Assembly: GCA_018701215.1 (NCBI GenBank)
Contig: JABIWH010000022.1
Location: 38,021-102,020, forward strand
Direction of reading: 5' to 3'
Source: Rhodospirillaceae bacterium
Lineage (GTDB): Bacteria > Pseudomonadota > Alphaproteobacteria > GCA-2731375
Length of the DNA: 64,000 nt
The notes under the pieces are model-generated. The model made no database searches. It worked only from the letters and a program-made list of their open reading frames with translations, and was not told the origin of the DNA. A program made the translations under genes and the position numbers. Each line of letters opens with the position of its first letter. Position 1 is the first letter of the stretch. This document shows, piece after piece, positions 1-8,293 of this stretch.

Positions 1-20
1 GTGGGGCGTTCCTCCTCGGT

Positions 21-689
21 TTAGTATTTTTTGAATTGTGGGCCGTCAAAGCTTTCTCGGCTGGCGATTTCCTCGACCGATTTTCGGCGCAGCTTGGTCA
101 GCTGTTTGACCGGCTTGCCCAACGGCACCACGGCGGCCACGGCGAATTCGGCGGGGATATTCAGCAGTTTTTGCACATCCGCTTCCCGGGCCACGGCCAG
201 GGTCGTGATAGTGCCGCCGAAGCCTGCCTGGCGCGCACCCATTAGGACATTCCAAACGAACGGATAGATCGAAGCGCCGGAGATCATGCCAATACGGTCA
301 AGATCCTGATCCATGGAAGCAACAACGCGCAGATCCACGACGAAAACCAGAACCACGGACGCATCGCGAAAGGAATTGACCAGCATTGGCGCGGCGGGCG
401 TCGCCTCGATCTCCGTCGCCGTGGCCTTGGTCGGCGTCACCGCGTTCCAGGGGCTTTCGCCCAGCTTGGACTGCGCCACATAGCGTTTGGCCGCCGGCTC
501 CGCCAATGTAGCCAGGGCATCGCGGGTGCCAGCATCGCGCACAACGATGACACGGTTGCCCTGGCGGTTGCCGCCCGAGGGGGCAAAACGCGCGTTTTCG
601 ATCAGATCGTGGATTATGGCGTCGGGGACGTCCTCGCCGGTGAATTCGCGGGCCGCGAAAGTGGTCCGCATGACATCGTTCAATTCCAT
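21..689 (-). CDS. Nitroreductase family protein
   Basis: A predicted FMN-dependent nitroreductase-fold oxidoreductase of 222 residues, the usual size of the family. The N-terminal part carries the typical pattern of this fold: an arginine-rich start (TTFAAREFTG), then a DLIENARFAPSGGNRQ segment that normally binds the FMN phosphate. The C-terminal part has the ALxxIPxxxxxxxxxPLGKP-like ending (LLNIPAEFAVAAVVPLGKP). The ATG at 689 is preferred because GGAGG lies 7 bases upstream; a TTG at 758 would overlap the stop of the Hen1-like gene and is less likely. It is the second gene of a two-gene minus-strand unit with the Hen1-like methyltransferase, about 65 bases apart. The substrate cannot be told from sequence. 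Confidence 0.85.
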   Translation of the reverse strand: MELNDVMRTTFAAREFTGEDVPDAIIHDLIENARFAPSGGNRQGNRVIVVRDAGTRDALATLAEPAAKRYVAQSKLGESPWNAVTPTKATATEIEATPAAPMLVNSFRDASVVLVFVVDLRVVASMDQDLDRIGMISGASIYPFVWNVLMGARQAGFGGTITTLAVAREADVQKLLNIPAEFAVAAVVPLGKPVKQLTKLRRKSVEEIASRESFDGPQFKKY

Positions 690-754
690 TGCTCTTGCCT
701 CCAATTCATTTGCCTCAGCTTTCCCGGCAGCTTGCGGCGGGAGGCGTTGCGCCG

Positions 755-1360
755 TCAAGCATCAGCCTGTGTGAAGGCGGCCATCTGGCTGGGTGAACCC
801 AGAACCGGATGCGCCGGACCGATGCCAGCAAAACCAACGGCATAACCGTTACGCCTGGCCAGGCCCGTGGCCCAGGCCTCGAACTTTGCCCGGTCCCATT
901 CAAATTCATGCTCCGGGTGGCGCAGGCGGTGGCCCGGCACCCCCAACAGCTCGTTGCATTCCTGATTCGGCGTGGTGATCAGGACAAAGCTGGGGCGGAA
1001 ACCGCTGAACACCGCGCGCTCGACCTTGGACAGGCGGTCGGGGGGGATATGCTCTATGGTCTCCAACAACACGGCGGCGTCATAGCCTTGAAAGCGGGGA
1101 TTGGCCTCGGCGAAGGTGTCATTGAGGATCTGCACCCGATGATCCAGGGCGATGCCGTCGCGGGCAAGATTGCGGCCGCACGCCTCCAATGCCTTGCGGG
1201 ATATATCCAGGCCGACAATCTGCTCAAAAAAGGGCTTCGCCGCCAAGGCCAACAACAAAGGCCCCGTGCCGCAACCCAGATCCAGCACCCGCCGCGCGCC
1301 CTGGGCCTGCAAGGCATCAACGACAATGTTTAGGCGGTCTTCATGCAAAGATGTGGGCAT
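755..1360 (-). CDS. hen1: Hen1-type RNA 3'-terminal 2'-O-methyltransferase, stand-alone domain
   Basis: A 201-residue SAM-dependent methyltransferase that matches the catalytic domain of Hen1, the enzyme that methylates the 2'-OH at RNA 3' ends. The SAM loop is LDLGCGTGP (26-34) and LDIS (51-54). The Hen1 hallmarks follow in order: LLETIEH (98-104), giving the metal-binding residues E100, E103 and H104; VERAVF; ITTPNQECN (128-136); and RHPEHEFEW (147-155) with the last metal ligand H151. In bacteria Hen1 usually has an extra N-terminal domain and sits beside the Pnkp RNA repair enzyme. Neither is present here; the neighbours are a nitroreductase and a divergent FAD oxidoreductase. Function as an RNA end methyltransferase is inferred from conserved residues, and the RNA target is unknown. 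Confidence 0.82.
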   Translation of the reverse strand: MPTSLHEDRLNIVVDALQAQGARRVLDLGCGTGPLLLALAAKPFFEQIVGLDISRKALEACGRNLARDGIALDHRVQILNDTFAEANPRFQGYDAAVLLETIEHIPPDRLSKVERAVFSGFRPSFVLITTPNQECNELLGVPGHRLRHPEHEFEWDRAKFEAWATGLARRNGYAVGFAGIGPAHPVLGSPSQMAAFTQADA

Positions 1361-1418
1361 GGCGCCTTTGTAGCATGCCCTGCTAGAATGTGCTGCCTGG
1401 AGAGTTAGGATCTAACTG

Positions 1419-2591
1419 ATGAGCACGTTGAAATTTGATGCGATTGTGGTCGGCGGCGGCATTGTTGGCTGCACCGCCGCCTATTTTCTGGCCCGCAAGG
1501 GCCTGAAGGTGGCCGTGGTGGAGCGCGACGGCCTGGCCTGCGGTACCTCGAGCAAAAGCTTCGCCTGGATCAACGGCACCTCGAAAACCGCCGACGAAGG
1601 CTACCACCGCCTGAACGCGCTTGGATTGGCCGGTTATTGCGAATTGGCGGTGGAGTTTGGCGAACAGGCGTTGGGCCTGCATCCGGCGGGCTCGCTGCAA
1701 ATTGTCCGAACCTCGGATAGTACAAATCACGCCACCTCGCGGGAGAAGCTGCGTCAGCTGGAGGCCTTTGGCTATCCGGCTGCCTGGGTCGATAATAATG
1801 CCTTACGGACCATGGAGCCGCACTTAACCCTGAGCGATGATGCCGAAGGGCTCTACGCGGTCAGCGATATGAACCTGAACGCGCCGCAATTCGTCAACTT
1901 CATGGCGGAACAAGTGCGGGCCTTGGGCGGCACGGTCATGGAAAGTTGCGCGGCGCAATCTCTGGAAGCCCGCGATGATGGCCGGATCACCGGCCTGGTG
2001 ACTGACAACGGTGTCCTGAGGTCCGAGACCATCTTGGTCGCCGCCGGCCCCGGCACGCCTGAAGTGCTCACCGAACTGACCGGCTTTGACGGCTTTGCCG
2101 CCCGCTTTCCCATGCGTAAGGTGCCGGGTTTGCTGGTGCGGACACCCGATACCTCACCCCATAATTTTGTTCGCCGGGTGGTCTATTTCGCGGACGGTCC
2201 GGAGTTGCACGTATTGCCGGATTTCAATGGCGGGCTCAGGATCGGCGCCGATGATACGGATGGCATGACCGATGCGGATACGCCGGCGGAGGAGCTGCGC
2301 CGGGTCGCCTGCATCCTGCTGGAACGCGCCAAGGAGCGCCTGCCGGGCTTTGTCGGTGCGGACTGCATCGATGACTGCACTTTAACCGTCGGTCTGAGAC
2401 CCTATCCCAACGACGGCCATAGCCTGGCCGGCCCCCTGCCCGGCGCCGAGGGTCTGTTCGTCATCGCTACCCACAGCGGCGTCACCCTGGCGCCTGCCCT
2501 GGGCCGTCTGATGGCGGAACAGATCAGCACGGGCCAAACGCCGGCTATGCTCAAGCCGTTCCTGTTGGATCGGATCGAGGGTCTTGGTTAG
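1419..2591 (+). CDS. FAD-dependent oxidoreductase, DAO family
   Basis: A 390-residue flavoprotein of the glycine/D-amino acid oxidase (DAO) family. A classic FAD Rossmann motif, GGGIVG, lies at residues 12-17, followed by the acidic end of the second strand (VVERDG). The C-terminal region contains the second FAD-contacting motif GLRPYPNDG and an ATHSGVTLAPALG stretch typical of sarcosine oxidase-like and deaminating enzymes. The ATG at 1419 is preceded by GGAG/AGGA. It starts 58 bases from the divergent Hen1-like gene and ends overlapping the stop of the convergent alpha/beta hydrolase by four bases. The substrate is probably a secondary or D-amino acid, but that is inference from the family only. 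Confidence 0.85.
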   Translation: MSTLKFDAIVVGGGIVGCTAAYFLARKGLKVAVVERDGLACGTSSKSFAWINGTSKTADEGYHRLNALGLAGYCELAVEFGEQALGLHPAGSLQIVRTSDSTNHATSREKLRQLEAFGYPAAWVDNNALRTMEPHLTLSDDAEGLYAVSDMNLNAPQFVNFMAEQVRALGGTVMESCAAQSLEARDDGRITGLVTDNGVLRSETILVAAGPGTPEVLTELTGFDGFAARFPMRKVPGLLVRTPDTSPHNFVRRVVYFADGPELHVLPDFNGGLRIGADDTDGMTDADTPAEELRRVACILLERAKERLPGFVGADCIDDCTLTVGLRPYPNDGHSLAGPLPGAEGLFVIATHSGVTLAPALGRLMAEQISTGQTPAMLKPFLLDRIEGLG

Positions 2592-3349
2592 AACTTCAAA
2601 CCATCGAGGAAACCGCACATCGCCGCGTTGAAGGCGGCGGGTTGATCCATGTTCGCCTCGTGGCCCGCATTTTCGAGCACCACTTTTTGGGCGCCGGGAA
2701 TCTTTTTCGCCATGTAATCTGTGGCGGCATGAAATTTAACGTCCTCGGCGCCGACCAAGACCAGGGTTGGCACCGCTATCGTCGGCAGGCTTTCCATCAT
2801 CGCGGCATTGCTTTGCGCCAGCATGCCACGGGCGGCATGGGCCAGACCGGTGGCATCGCGGTGGCCGGCGATTTGCACCGCCGGGCCATCGCCCAATTCG
2901 GCCAGGCCGTTCGCCTCGAAAGCCGCCGCACGCTTATAGGCAACGTCGTTCCAGGCAGCGCGCGCTTCGTCCTTCCTAAAACCGGGACCGGTGTCGAACA
3001 GCATCAGGCCGGCGGTACGCCCGGGATGCGCGATATGAAAACCGAGCGAGGCGCAACCACCCAGGGATAGCCCCCCGACCATCGCCTTTTGCACACCGCA
3101 GGCATCCAGAATTGCCGCCATGTCGGCTGCGGTATGGGCTTCGGAATAGGCCTCGGGATCGTCGGGATAATCGCTTTGGCCGTGGCCGCGCATATCCCAC
3201 GTCATCACCCGGTAGCGATCTTGCAGCACCTCCACCTGGTCCCGCCACATGGTGGACGAACAACTAAAGCCATGGCTCAACAAAACGCCGGGGCCCGTTC
3301 CATGATCCTCGAAATAAACCTTTACGCCGTCCCGCTCGATATAGGCCAT
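2588..3349 (-). CDS. Alpha/beta hydrolase
   Basis: A 253-residue alpha/beta-hydrolase fold enzyme. The oxyanion region LSHGFSCSSTMW (24-35) is followed by the nucleophile elbow GLSLGG with Ser95. The acid is probably the aspartate in VGAEDVKFH, and the histidine lies in ENAGHEANMDQP near the C-terminus. The open frame extends well upstream, but the family N-terminus (AYIERDGVKVYFEDHG) begins at the ATG at 3349; an ATG five codons earlier is also possible. The gene converges on the DAO oxidoreductase and is divergent from the D-threonine aldolase-like gene. It resembles esterases and 3-oxoadipate enol-lactonase-like proteins; no specific substrate is assigned. Confidence 0.85.
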   Translation of the reverse strand: MAYIERDGVKVYFEDHGTGPGVLLSHGFSCSSTMWRDQVEVLQDRYRVMTWDMRGHGQSDYPDDPEAYSEAHTAADMAAILDACGVQKAMVGGLSLGGCASLGFHIAHPGRTAGLMLFDTGPGFRKDEARAAWNDVAYKRAAAFEANGLAELGDGPAVQIAGHRDATGLAHAARGMLAQSNAAMMESLPTIAVPTLVLVGAEDVKFHAATDYMAKKIPGAQKVVLENAGHEANMDQPAAFNAAMCGFLDGLKF

Positions 3350-3452
3350 TGCGCCACGCTCCATTGCATACAGAATTCGCGTCAAGCTACGCGGCTGGTG
3401 GGCGCTGTCAATAGGCGTGCTATTGTGCCGGCAACAGATAGGGAGACTGCCC

Positions 3453-4574
3453 GTGCCCACGTTAAGCGATCTACGTACCCCGGCGCTGCTTTTGGACAAG
3501 GGGCGTTTGCAAGCCAACCTGGACCGCATGGCGGCACGGGCAAACGCGCTGGGCGTTAACTTGCGGCCCCATATGAAGACCGCAAAGTCCATCGATGTGG
3601 CACGCGCGGCAATCAAGGGTCAGACAGGCGGCATTACCGTATCGACCCTGGCCGAGGCGGAGTATTTCGCCCGCGCCGGCTTCACCGATATTCTCTATGG
3701 CGTCGGCATTACGCCGGACAAATTGGCGGATGTGGCGGCGGTCCAGGCCTTGGGCGCGGAGCTGAGCCTGATCCTGGACAATCTCGACAATGCCCGGGCA
3801 GTGGCCGCGCGGGCGGCGCAACTGCCGGGACCGTTTGGTTTCCTTATCGAGATCGACAGTGGCCAGCACCGCACCGGCTTGCTGCCGGACGACGACCATG
3901 TGCTGGAAATCGCGGGGCTGTTGCACGGCGCGGAAAATTGCCAACTACGCGGGGTGATGACCCATGCGGGCCATTCCTATGACTGCGCCAGCATCGAAGC
4001 CGTGAAAGTGGTGGCGGAGGCCGAACGAGGGGCCGTTGTCGCCGCCGCCGAAAGCATTCGAGGCACCGGCCTGCCCTGCGCCATCGTCAGTGTCGGCTCC
4101 ACCCCCACGGCTTTGTATGCCGAACATCTGCATGGGGTGACGGAAATGCGCCCCGGCGTCTACATGCTGGGCGATCTGTTCCAACACAGTATCGGCAGTT
4201 GCGGCCTGGATGATCTGGCGCTTTCCGTGCTGGTCTCGGTGATCGGCTGGCGCGGGGATGAAGGCCGCGCGATGATTGATGCCGGCTCCCTGGCATTGTC
4301 CCAGGACCGAGGCGCCCCGGATGAGAGCGGGCAGCACGCCTTTGGCATGGCGGTGGATCTGGCGGGCAAGGCATTACCGGGGCAACCAAGGGTGCGGCAG
4401 ACCAATCAGGAGCATGGTTTTCTGCCCGGCCTGGTCGAAGCGCCCCAGATCGGGCAGCGCCTGCGCATCCTGCCCAACCATGCCTGCGCCACCGCCGCGG
4501 CGTATGATTGTTATCATGTCATTGATGAAAACGGCGAGATCATCGACACCTGGCAACGGACCAAAGGCTGGTGA
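3453..4574 (+). CDS. D-threonine aldolase / D-serine dehydratase-like PLP enzyme
   Basis: A fold-type III PLP enzyme of 373 residues with an alanine racemase-like N-terminal barrel and a metal-dependent C-terminal domain. The predicted PLP lysine is K42 in NLRPHMKTAKS. The metal-binding signature at the C-terminus is PNHACATAAA (H343, C345), as in D-threonine aldolases and eukaryotic-type D-serine dehydratases, which use a divalent metal beside PLP. The start is taken as the GTG at 3453, with GGGAG 7 bases upstream; the upstream in-frame ATG at 3417 has no comparable ribosome site. The product probably cleaves or dehydrates a D-beta-hydroxy amino acid. The aromatic attenuator of the next gene lies directly downstream. 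Confidence 0.85.
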   Translation: MPTLSDLRTPALLLDKGRLQANLDRMAARANALGVNLRPHMKTAKSIDVARAAIKGQTGGITVSTLAEAEYFARAGFTDILYGVGITPDKLADVAAVQALGAELSLILDNLDNARAVAARAAQLPGPFGFLIEIDSGQHRTGLLPDDDHVLEIAGLLHGAENCQLRGVMTHAGHSYDCASIEAVKVVAEAERGAVVAAAESIRGTGLPCAIVSVGSTPTALYAEHLHGVTEMRPGVYMLGDLFQHSIGSCGLDDLALSVLVSVIGWRGDEGRAMIDAGSLALSQDRGAPDESGQHAFGMAVDLAGKALPGQPRVRQTNQEHGFLPGLVEAPQIGQRLRILPNHACATAAAYDCYHVIDENGEIIDTWQRTKGW

Positions 4575-4590
4575 GCCTTCGAGACACTGC

Positions 4591-4621
4591 GTGACAAGTG
4601 ATTTCGAGTAGGCTATATGAT
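4591..4621 (+). promoter_or_regulatory. Probable sigma-70 promoter for the DAHP synthase leader
   Basis: GTGACA (4591-4596) is followed after 17 bases by TATATG (4614-4619), or after 19 bases by TATGAT (4616-4621). The predicted transcription start falls at about 4626, so the leader peptide ATG at 4627 would sit at or next to the RNA 5' end, making the leader peptide nearly leaderless. This is inferred from sequence only. Confidence 0.5.
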
Positions 4622-4626
4622 CCGCC

Positions 4627-4710
4627 ATGAACCTTACAACCGCCGCATATTATTTTTGGTATTTTGCTTATCCGAAGCCGCTGGCGGAGGTAGGGGAACG
4701 TTTGGTCTAA
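4627..4710 (+). CDS. Aromatic amino acid leader peptide for attenuation
   Basis: A 27-codon reading frame that starts MNLTTAA and runs into YYFWYFAY (codons TAT TAT TTT TGG TAT TTT GCT TAT, 4648-4671), so seven of eight consecutive codons specify Tyr, Phe or Trp. It ends with TAA at 4708-4710, 30 bases before a strong intrinsic terminator and 96 bases before the DAHP synthase start. This is the layout of a ribosome-stalling leader peptide that senses charged aromatic tRNAs. No Shine-Dalgarno is at proper spacing (GAGTAGG lies about 15 bases upstream), which fits a leaderless transcript from the promoter just upstream. An alternative ATG at 4617 in another frame fits the Shine-Dalgarno better but encodes no aromatic run. 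Confidence 0.82.
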   Translation: MNLTTAAYYFWYFAYPKPLAEVGERLV

Positions 4711-4768
4711 AATCTAAAATTTGAACCAAGAAAACTCTCGAAACCGCCAGCTACCTGGCGGTTTTTTT
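4640..4768 (+). terminator. Attenuator: intrinsic terminator with competing antiterminator
   Basis: The terminator stem is AAACCGCCAG (4741-4750), loop CTAC, and CTGGCGGTTT (4755-4764), followed by a run of T to 4768. Region 2, CTGGCGG (4681-4687) near the end of the leader frame, is identical to the terminator 3' arm, so it can pair with CCGCCAG (4744-4750) and block termination. Region 1, CCGCC (4640-4644), can pair with GGCGG (4683-4687). A ribosome stalled on the aromatic codons would cover region 1 and free region 2 for the antiterminator. All pairings are read directly from the sequence; the regulation is inference. Confidence 0.82.
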
Positions 4769-4806
4769 ATTGCCGCCGGTCTGGCCCAAAATAAGGAGCC
4801 CACGCC

Positions 4807-5892
4807 GTGTTGGAAAATACAGACGACATCCGCATTCGCGAAATCAAGGAACTGAATACACCGGCGGAAATTATCCACGAATTCCCCCGTACCGGTGCCG
4901 CGACGCAAACGGTCAGCCGTTCGCGCGAAACCCTGCGCAATATCATTCATCGCCGCGATGACCGCCTGGCCGTGATCATCGGTCCCTGTTCCATCCACGA
5001 TCCCGAGGCCGCCATGGATTACGCGGATCGTCTGAACAGCCTGCGCCAGCGCCATTGTGACACGCTTGAAATCGTCATGCGGGTCTACTTCGCCAAACCG
5101 CGCACCACCGTGGGCTGGAAGGGCCTGATCAACGATCCCAACCTGGACGGCAGTTTCGAGATTGAACGCGGCTTGCGCCTGGCCCGGAAATTACTGTTGG
5201 ATATCAATAACCTCGGCCTACCCGCCGGTTGTGAATACCTCGATATGACGATCCCGCAATACATCGCGGATTTAGTCGCGTGGGGCGCCATCGGTGCCCG
5301 CACCACGGAAAGCCAGGTTCATCGTGAATTGGCCTCAGGCCTATCCTGTCCGGTGGGTTTCAAGAACGGCACCAACGGTAACGTCAAGATCGCCCTCGAT
5401 GCCGTGGCTTCCGCCTCCCAGCCGCATCATTTTCTGGCCGTTACCAAGCAAGGGCAATCCGCCATTGCCACGACCGCCGGCAACGAGGATTGCCACGTTA
5501 TTCTACGTGGCGGCAGAGCACCCAACTATGATGGCGCGAGCATCAATGCCGCCTGTGAAGAGGCCGAAAACTCTGGTTTGCCACCAGCCATGATGATCGA
5601 TGCGAGCCATGCCAACAGCAACAAGGACCCGCAGAACCAGCCCGCCGTCATGGCGGATGTTGGCGCACAGATCGCGGCTGGAGATAGTCGTATCATCGGC
5701 GTCATGGTGGAAAGTAACCTTGTCGCCGGACGCCAGGATCTCGTTGCCGGTCAGCCCCTGCAATATGGCCAGAGCATCACCGACGGCTGCATCGATTGGG
5801 AGACGTCCGTCGCGGTCATGGATAATCTGGCGGCGGCGGTGGCACGGCGCCGGCAGCTCAATGGCGGGGCGGAAACGCCCATTGCGGTTTGA
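4807..5892 (+). CDS. aroG: 3-deoxy-7-phosphoheptulonate synthase, class I (DAHP synthase)
   Basis: Catalyses condensation of phosphoenolpyruvate with erythrose 4-phosphate, the first step of the shikimate pathway. At 361 residues it matches the E. coli AroF/AroG/AroH type (class I alpha). Visible family motifs are VIIGPCSIHDPEAA, RVYFAKPRTTVGWKGLIND, GARTTESQVHRELASGLS, PVGFKNGTNGN and the metal-ligand stretch MMIDASHANSNKDP. The start is a GTG at 4807 with AAGGAG seven bases upstream. The gene is preceded by the aromatic leader peptide and terminator, which suggests control by tRNA charging with Phe, Tyr and Trp. Which aromatic acid gives feedback inhibition cannot be read safely, so the symbol aroG is used only for the type. 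Confidence 0.95.
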   Translation: MLENTDDIRIREIKELNTPAEIIHEFPRTGAATQTVSRSRETLRNIIHRRDDRLAVIIGPCSIHDPEAAMDYADRLNSLRQRHCDTLEIVMRVYFAKPRTTVGWKGLINDPNLDGSFEIERGLRLARKLLLDINNLGLPAGCEYLDMTIPQYIADLVAWGAIGARTTESQVHRELASGLSCPVGFKNGTNGNVKIALDAVASASQPHHFLAVTKQGQSAIATTAGNEDCHVILRGGRAPNYDGASINAACEEAENSGLPPAMMIDASHANSNKDPQNQPAVMADVGAQIAAGDSRIIGVMVESNLVAGRQDLVAGQPLQYGQSITDGCIDWETSVAVMDNLAAAVARRRQLNGGAETPIAV

Positions 5893-5896
5893 TGGA

Positions 5897-6661
5897 CTAC
5901 ATTAAAACCTGGCCATCATCGAGGGGGATCAGGGTTCCGGTCATGTAGTCGGATTTTTCCGAGGCCAACAACAGCAGCAAACCGTCCATCACCTCTGGCT
6001 GGGGCATGCGCCGGCGGGGCATGCCGGCGATCTGCCCCCGCCCGGCCTCTGTTTGCCAATGGTCGCGGTTCATTTCGGTTTCGATATAGCCGGGGCAGAT
6101 GGCATTGACCTGGATGTCGTGGCGGGCCCATTCCAGAGCCATTTGCTTGGTCATCTGGCCGATCGCGGCCTTCGACATGGCATAGAGTGACAATTTACCC
6201 AGCACACGCAGGGCCATCATGGAGGAAATATTGATGATCTTGCCGCCCTGTCCGCGTTTGATCATCTCCCGTCCAACGGCCTGGGCCAGAAAAAATGGTC
6301 CTTTGACGTTGGTTTCATGGATGTAGTCGTAGTCTTCAACGGTAAAGTCTTCCGGCCGTTTGACAACCGAAACACCGGCATTATTGACCAAAATCTCGAT
6401 CGGCCCCATGACGGTCTCAATGTCGGCCACGACCCGCTCGATACCAACGGGATCGCGCACATCCAGGGCGAAGGGCATGGCCTGCCCGCCATAATTCGTG
6501 ATCTCGGCGGCAAGTGCCTCCAAACGGTCGACCCGCCGCGCGGTCAGGGCAACCCTGGCCCCCGCCTCCGCCAACGCCATCGCCGCGCGCCGTCCCAGGC
6601 CGGACGACGCACCGGTCACCAAGGCAACTTTACCTGCCAAATTATAGCCGTCATCCGCCAT
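5897..6661 (-). CDS. SDR family oxidoreductase
   Basis: A 254-residue short-chain dehydrogenase/reductase of the FabG-like classical type. The cofactor loop is TGASSGLG (16-23), the NNAG motif follows in LVNNAGVSV, and the catalytic triad is visible as the Ser in NISS, Tyr160 and Lys164 (YAMSK). An Arg in ALTARRVDRLEAL after strand two points to NADP preference. The C-terminal DYMTGTLIPLDDGQVL is the usual SDR ending. It converges on the DAHP synthase with a five-base gap and shares no evident pathway with it. The substrate is not assigned. Confidence 0.88.
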   Translation of the reverse strand: MADDGYNLAGKVALVTGASSGLGRRAAMALAEAGARVALTARRVDRLEALAAEITNYGGQAMPFALDVRDPVGIERVVADIETVMGPIEILVNNAGVSVVKRPEDFTVEDYDYIHETNVKGPFFLAQAVGREMIKRGQGGKIINISSMMALRVLGKLSLYAMSKAAIGQMTKQMALEWARHDIQVNAICPGYIETEMNRDHWQTEAGRGQIAGMPRRRMPQPEVMDGLLLLLASEKSDYMTGTLIPLDDGQVLM

Positions 6662-6813
6662 TTTTCGTCCTCATCACATCGCCAAAACATATGCAAAATC
6701 GGCCCCAATGTGGCCCGAAGCGCTAGCCAACACAAATGCTAAAAGGTCGCATCCGTAAACAGGTTATTAACCGTGACCAGCTACCTTCAAATCTCCTAGG
6801 GGAGATATTGCCA

Positions 6814-8148
6814 ATGCATGCGAACGCGCGGGTTCTGCTTTACAGTGACACAGACAACGCCGGTGATTTGGCTGGCAAGCTTGAACAGCACGGCTTTCAG
6901 CCGCTACCGGCGACTTCACGCGAAGATGCCTTGCGCATTGTCACGGGGCGCTTTCCCGATATCGCTATCGTGGATGCTGACCGAACGGCCGAGGGCAGCC
7001 AGTTCCGCCAGGATCTTCGCGATCTATCACCCGAAGGCAGCATGCCGACCATTGTCATTGGCGCGGCGGATGAGGCGACGGCGGATGACGACAGCTTGCA
7101 GATCGAGTTCCTGCCTGCGCCATTTCGGGATGCAGAACTATTTTCCCGCCTGGAAACCCTGTCCCGGCTGGTCACCATGCAAGGTGAATTGACGCTACGC
7201 TCGGAAACCTCGGAATTATACGGCATGGAAGCGCCGGCGCATGTGGCGCGGCCGGACAGAATTTCTAATTCCCGCGTACTATTGATCGCCGACGACGACG
7301 GCCAGCGCGACGCGGTCATCGATATGATTGCGCCGCAAAAGTCACTTGTGGCGGCAGTGGACGTGGTCACGCAACCATATGAAGCCATTGAACGCCTGTT
7401 GCAGACGGAATTTGATGCCGTTGTCGCGGTTCGCGGTGATAACGCCGAAGGGCTGTTAAACCTCTGCCGCGATTTGCGTCATCATGCCAATCTATTCAAT
7501 ATGCCGTTGCTGGTTCTCTGCGATGATGATGACGTCATGGCCCACGATCAGGCCTATGAAGCCGGTGCCTCGGATGTTTTGGAATTGGCCGACGCGGGAC
7601 CGCGCCTGTTGCCGCGGCTGGAACATCTGGTCAAACAGCAGCGCTATCGTCAGGCCATGCAGGAAGTCTACCGCCAAAGCCGTCACTATGCCGGCAACGA
7701 TGCCCTGACCGGCCTGTTCGGGCACGGTTATCTGCATACGCATCTGCAAAAACAGATCACGGAATGTCTGGCCCGCGATAAGGATCTGGCGATCGGCTTT
7801 TTTGACATTGCACGGATGAGCGGTTTCAACGGCGAATACGGTTATGTCGCCGGCGACCGGCTGTTGCGGCAAATCGGCGGAGCCATCGGCGGTCTGGTTC
7901 GGGCCGAGGATTTGCCCGCGCGCTTTGGCGGCGACAAATTCTGCGTCGTTTTGCCTGATACCAACATGACCTCGGCCGCGCCCGTACTGCACCGTATCGC
8001 CGGCTTCATCAATTTCACCGAATTCGCGCTTCTGGATGTGGGTGAACCGGTCAAGGTACACTTGCAGACCGGCTGCGCCGGATTGCAGGCCGGCGACACG
8101 GCGGAAAGCCTAATCGCCAGGGCCCGTGCCGACAGCACCGGCACATAG
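6814..8148 (+). CDS. PleD-like response regulator with degenerate GGDEF domain
   Basis: A 444-residue cytoplasmic protein with two receiver-like domains (about 1-125 and 155-285) and a C-terminal GGDEF domain (about 300-440), the order seen in PleD. The active-site signature is RFGGDKF: G372, G373, D374 and K375, so the second acidic residue of GGDEF is a lysine. The upstream metal-binding motif is FDIARMSGFNGEYGYVAGD instead of the usual D-x-D-x-F-K-x-I-N-D. It is therefore probably an inactive diguanylate cyclase acting as a c-di-GMP effector or scaffold, comparable in concept to PopA. The first receiver also lacks a clear acidic pocket. ATG 6814 is chosen because AGGGGAG lies nine bases upstream. 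Confidence 0.82.
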   Translation: MHANARVLLYSDTDNAGDLAGKLEQHGFQPLPATSREDALRIVTGRFPDIAIVDADRTAEGSQFRQDLRDLSPEGSMPTIVIGAADEATADDDSLQIEFLPAPFRDAELFSRLETLSRLVTMQGELTLRSETSELYGMEAPAHVARPDRISNSRVLLIADDDGQRDAVIDMIAPQKSLVAAVDVVTQPYEAIERLLQTEFDAVVAVRGDNAEGLLNLCRDLRHHANLFNMPLLVLCDDDDVMAHDQAYEAGASDVLELADAGPRLLPRLEHLVKQQRYRQAMQEVYRQSRHYAGNDALTGLFGHGYLHTHLQKQITECLARDKDLAIGFFDIARMSGFNGEYGYVAGDRLLRQIGGAIGGLVRAEDLPARFGGDKFCVVLPDTNMTSAAPVLHRIAGFINFTEFALLDVGEPVKVHLQTGCAGLQAGDTAESLIARARADSTGT

Positions 8149-8293
8149 CCGCCCTGCCTGAAACCTAGTTGTAGGCCATTCTTTGCCGTGTCCTTGGCGT
8201 GCGGCATTTTGCCGTATGGATCAGGTCGGGCGCAGACACCAAATTGTCCCCAAAAGACACCTCTGTTCAAACAATATGCGAATGAGGGACATC

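Noticed and set aside
4617..4727. Alternative leader frame beginning with ATG at 4617
   Set aside because: It has a better-placed GAGTAGG but no aromatic run, and it does not place stalling codons against the attenuator stems. The frame from 4627 explains the RNA structure.
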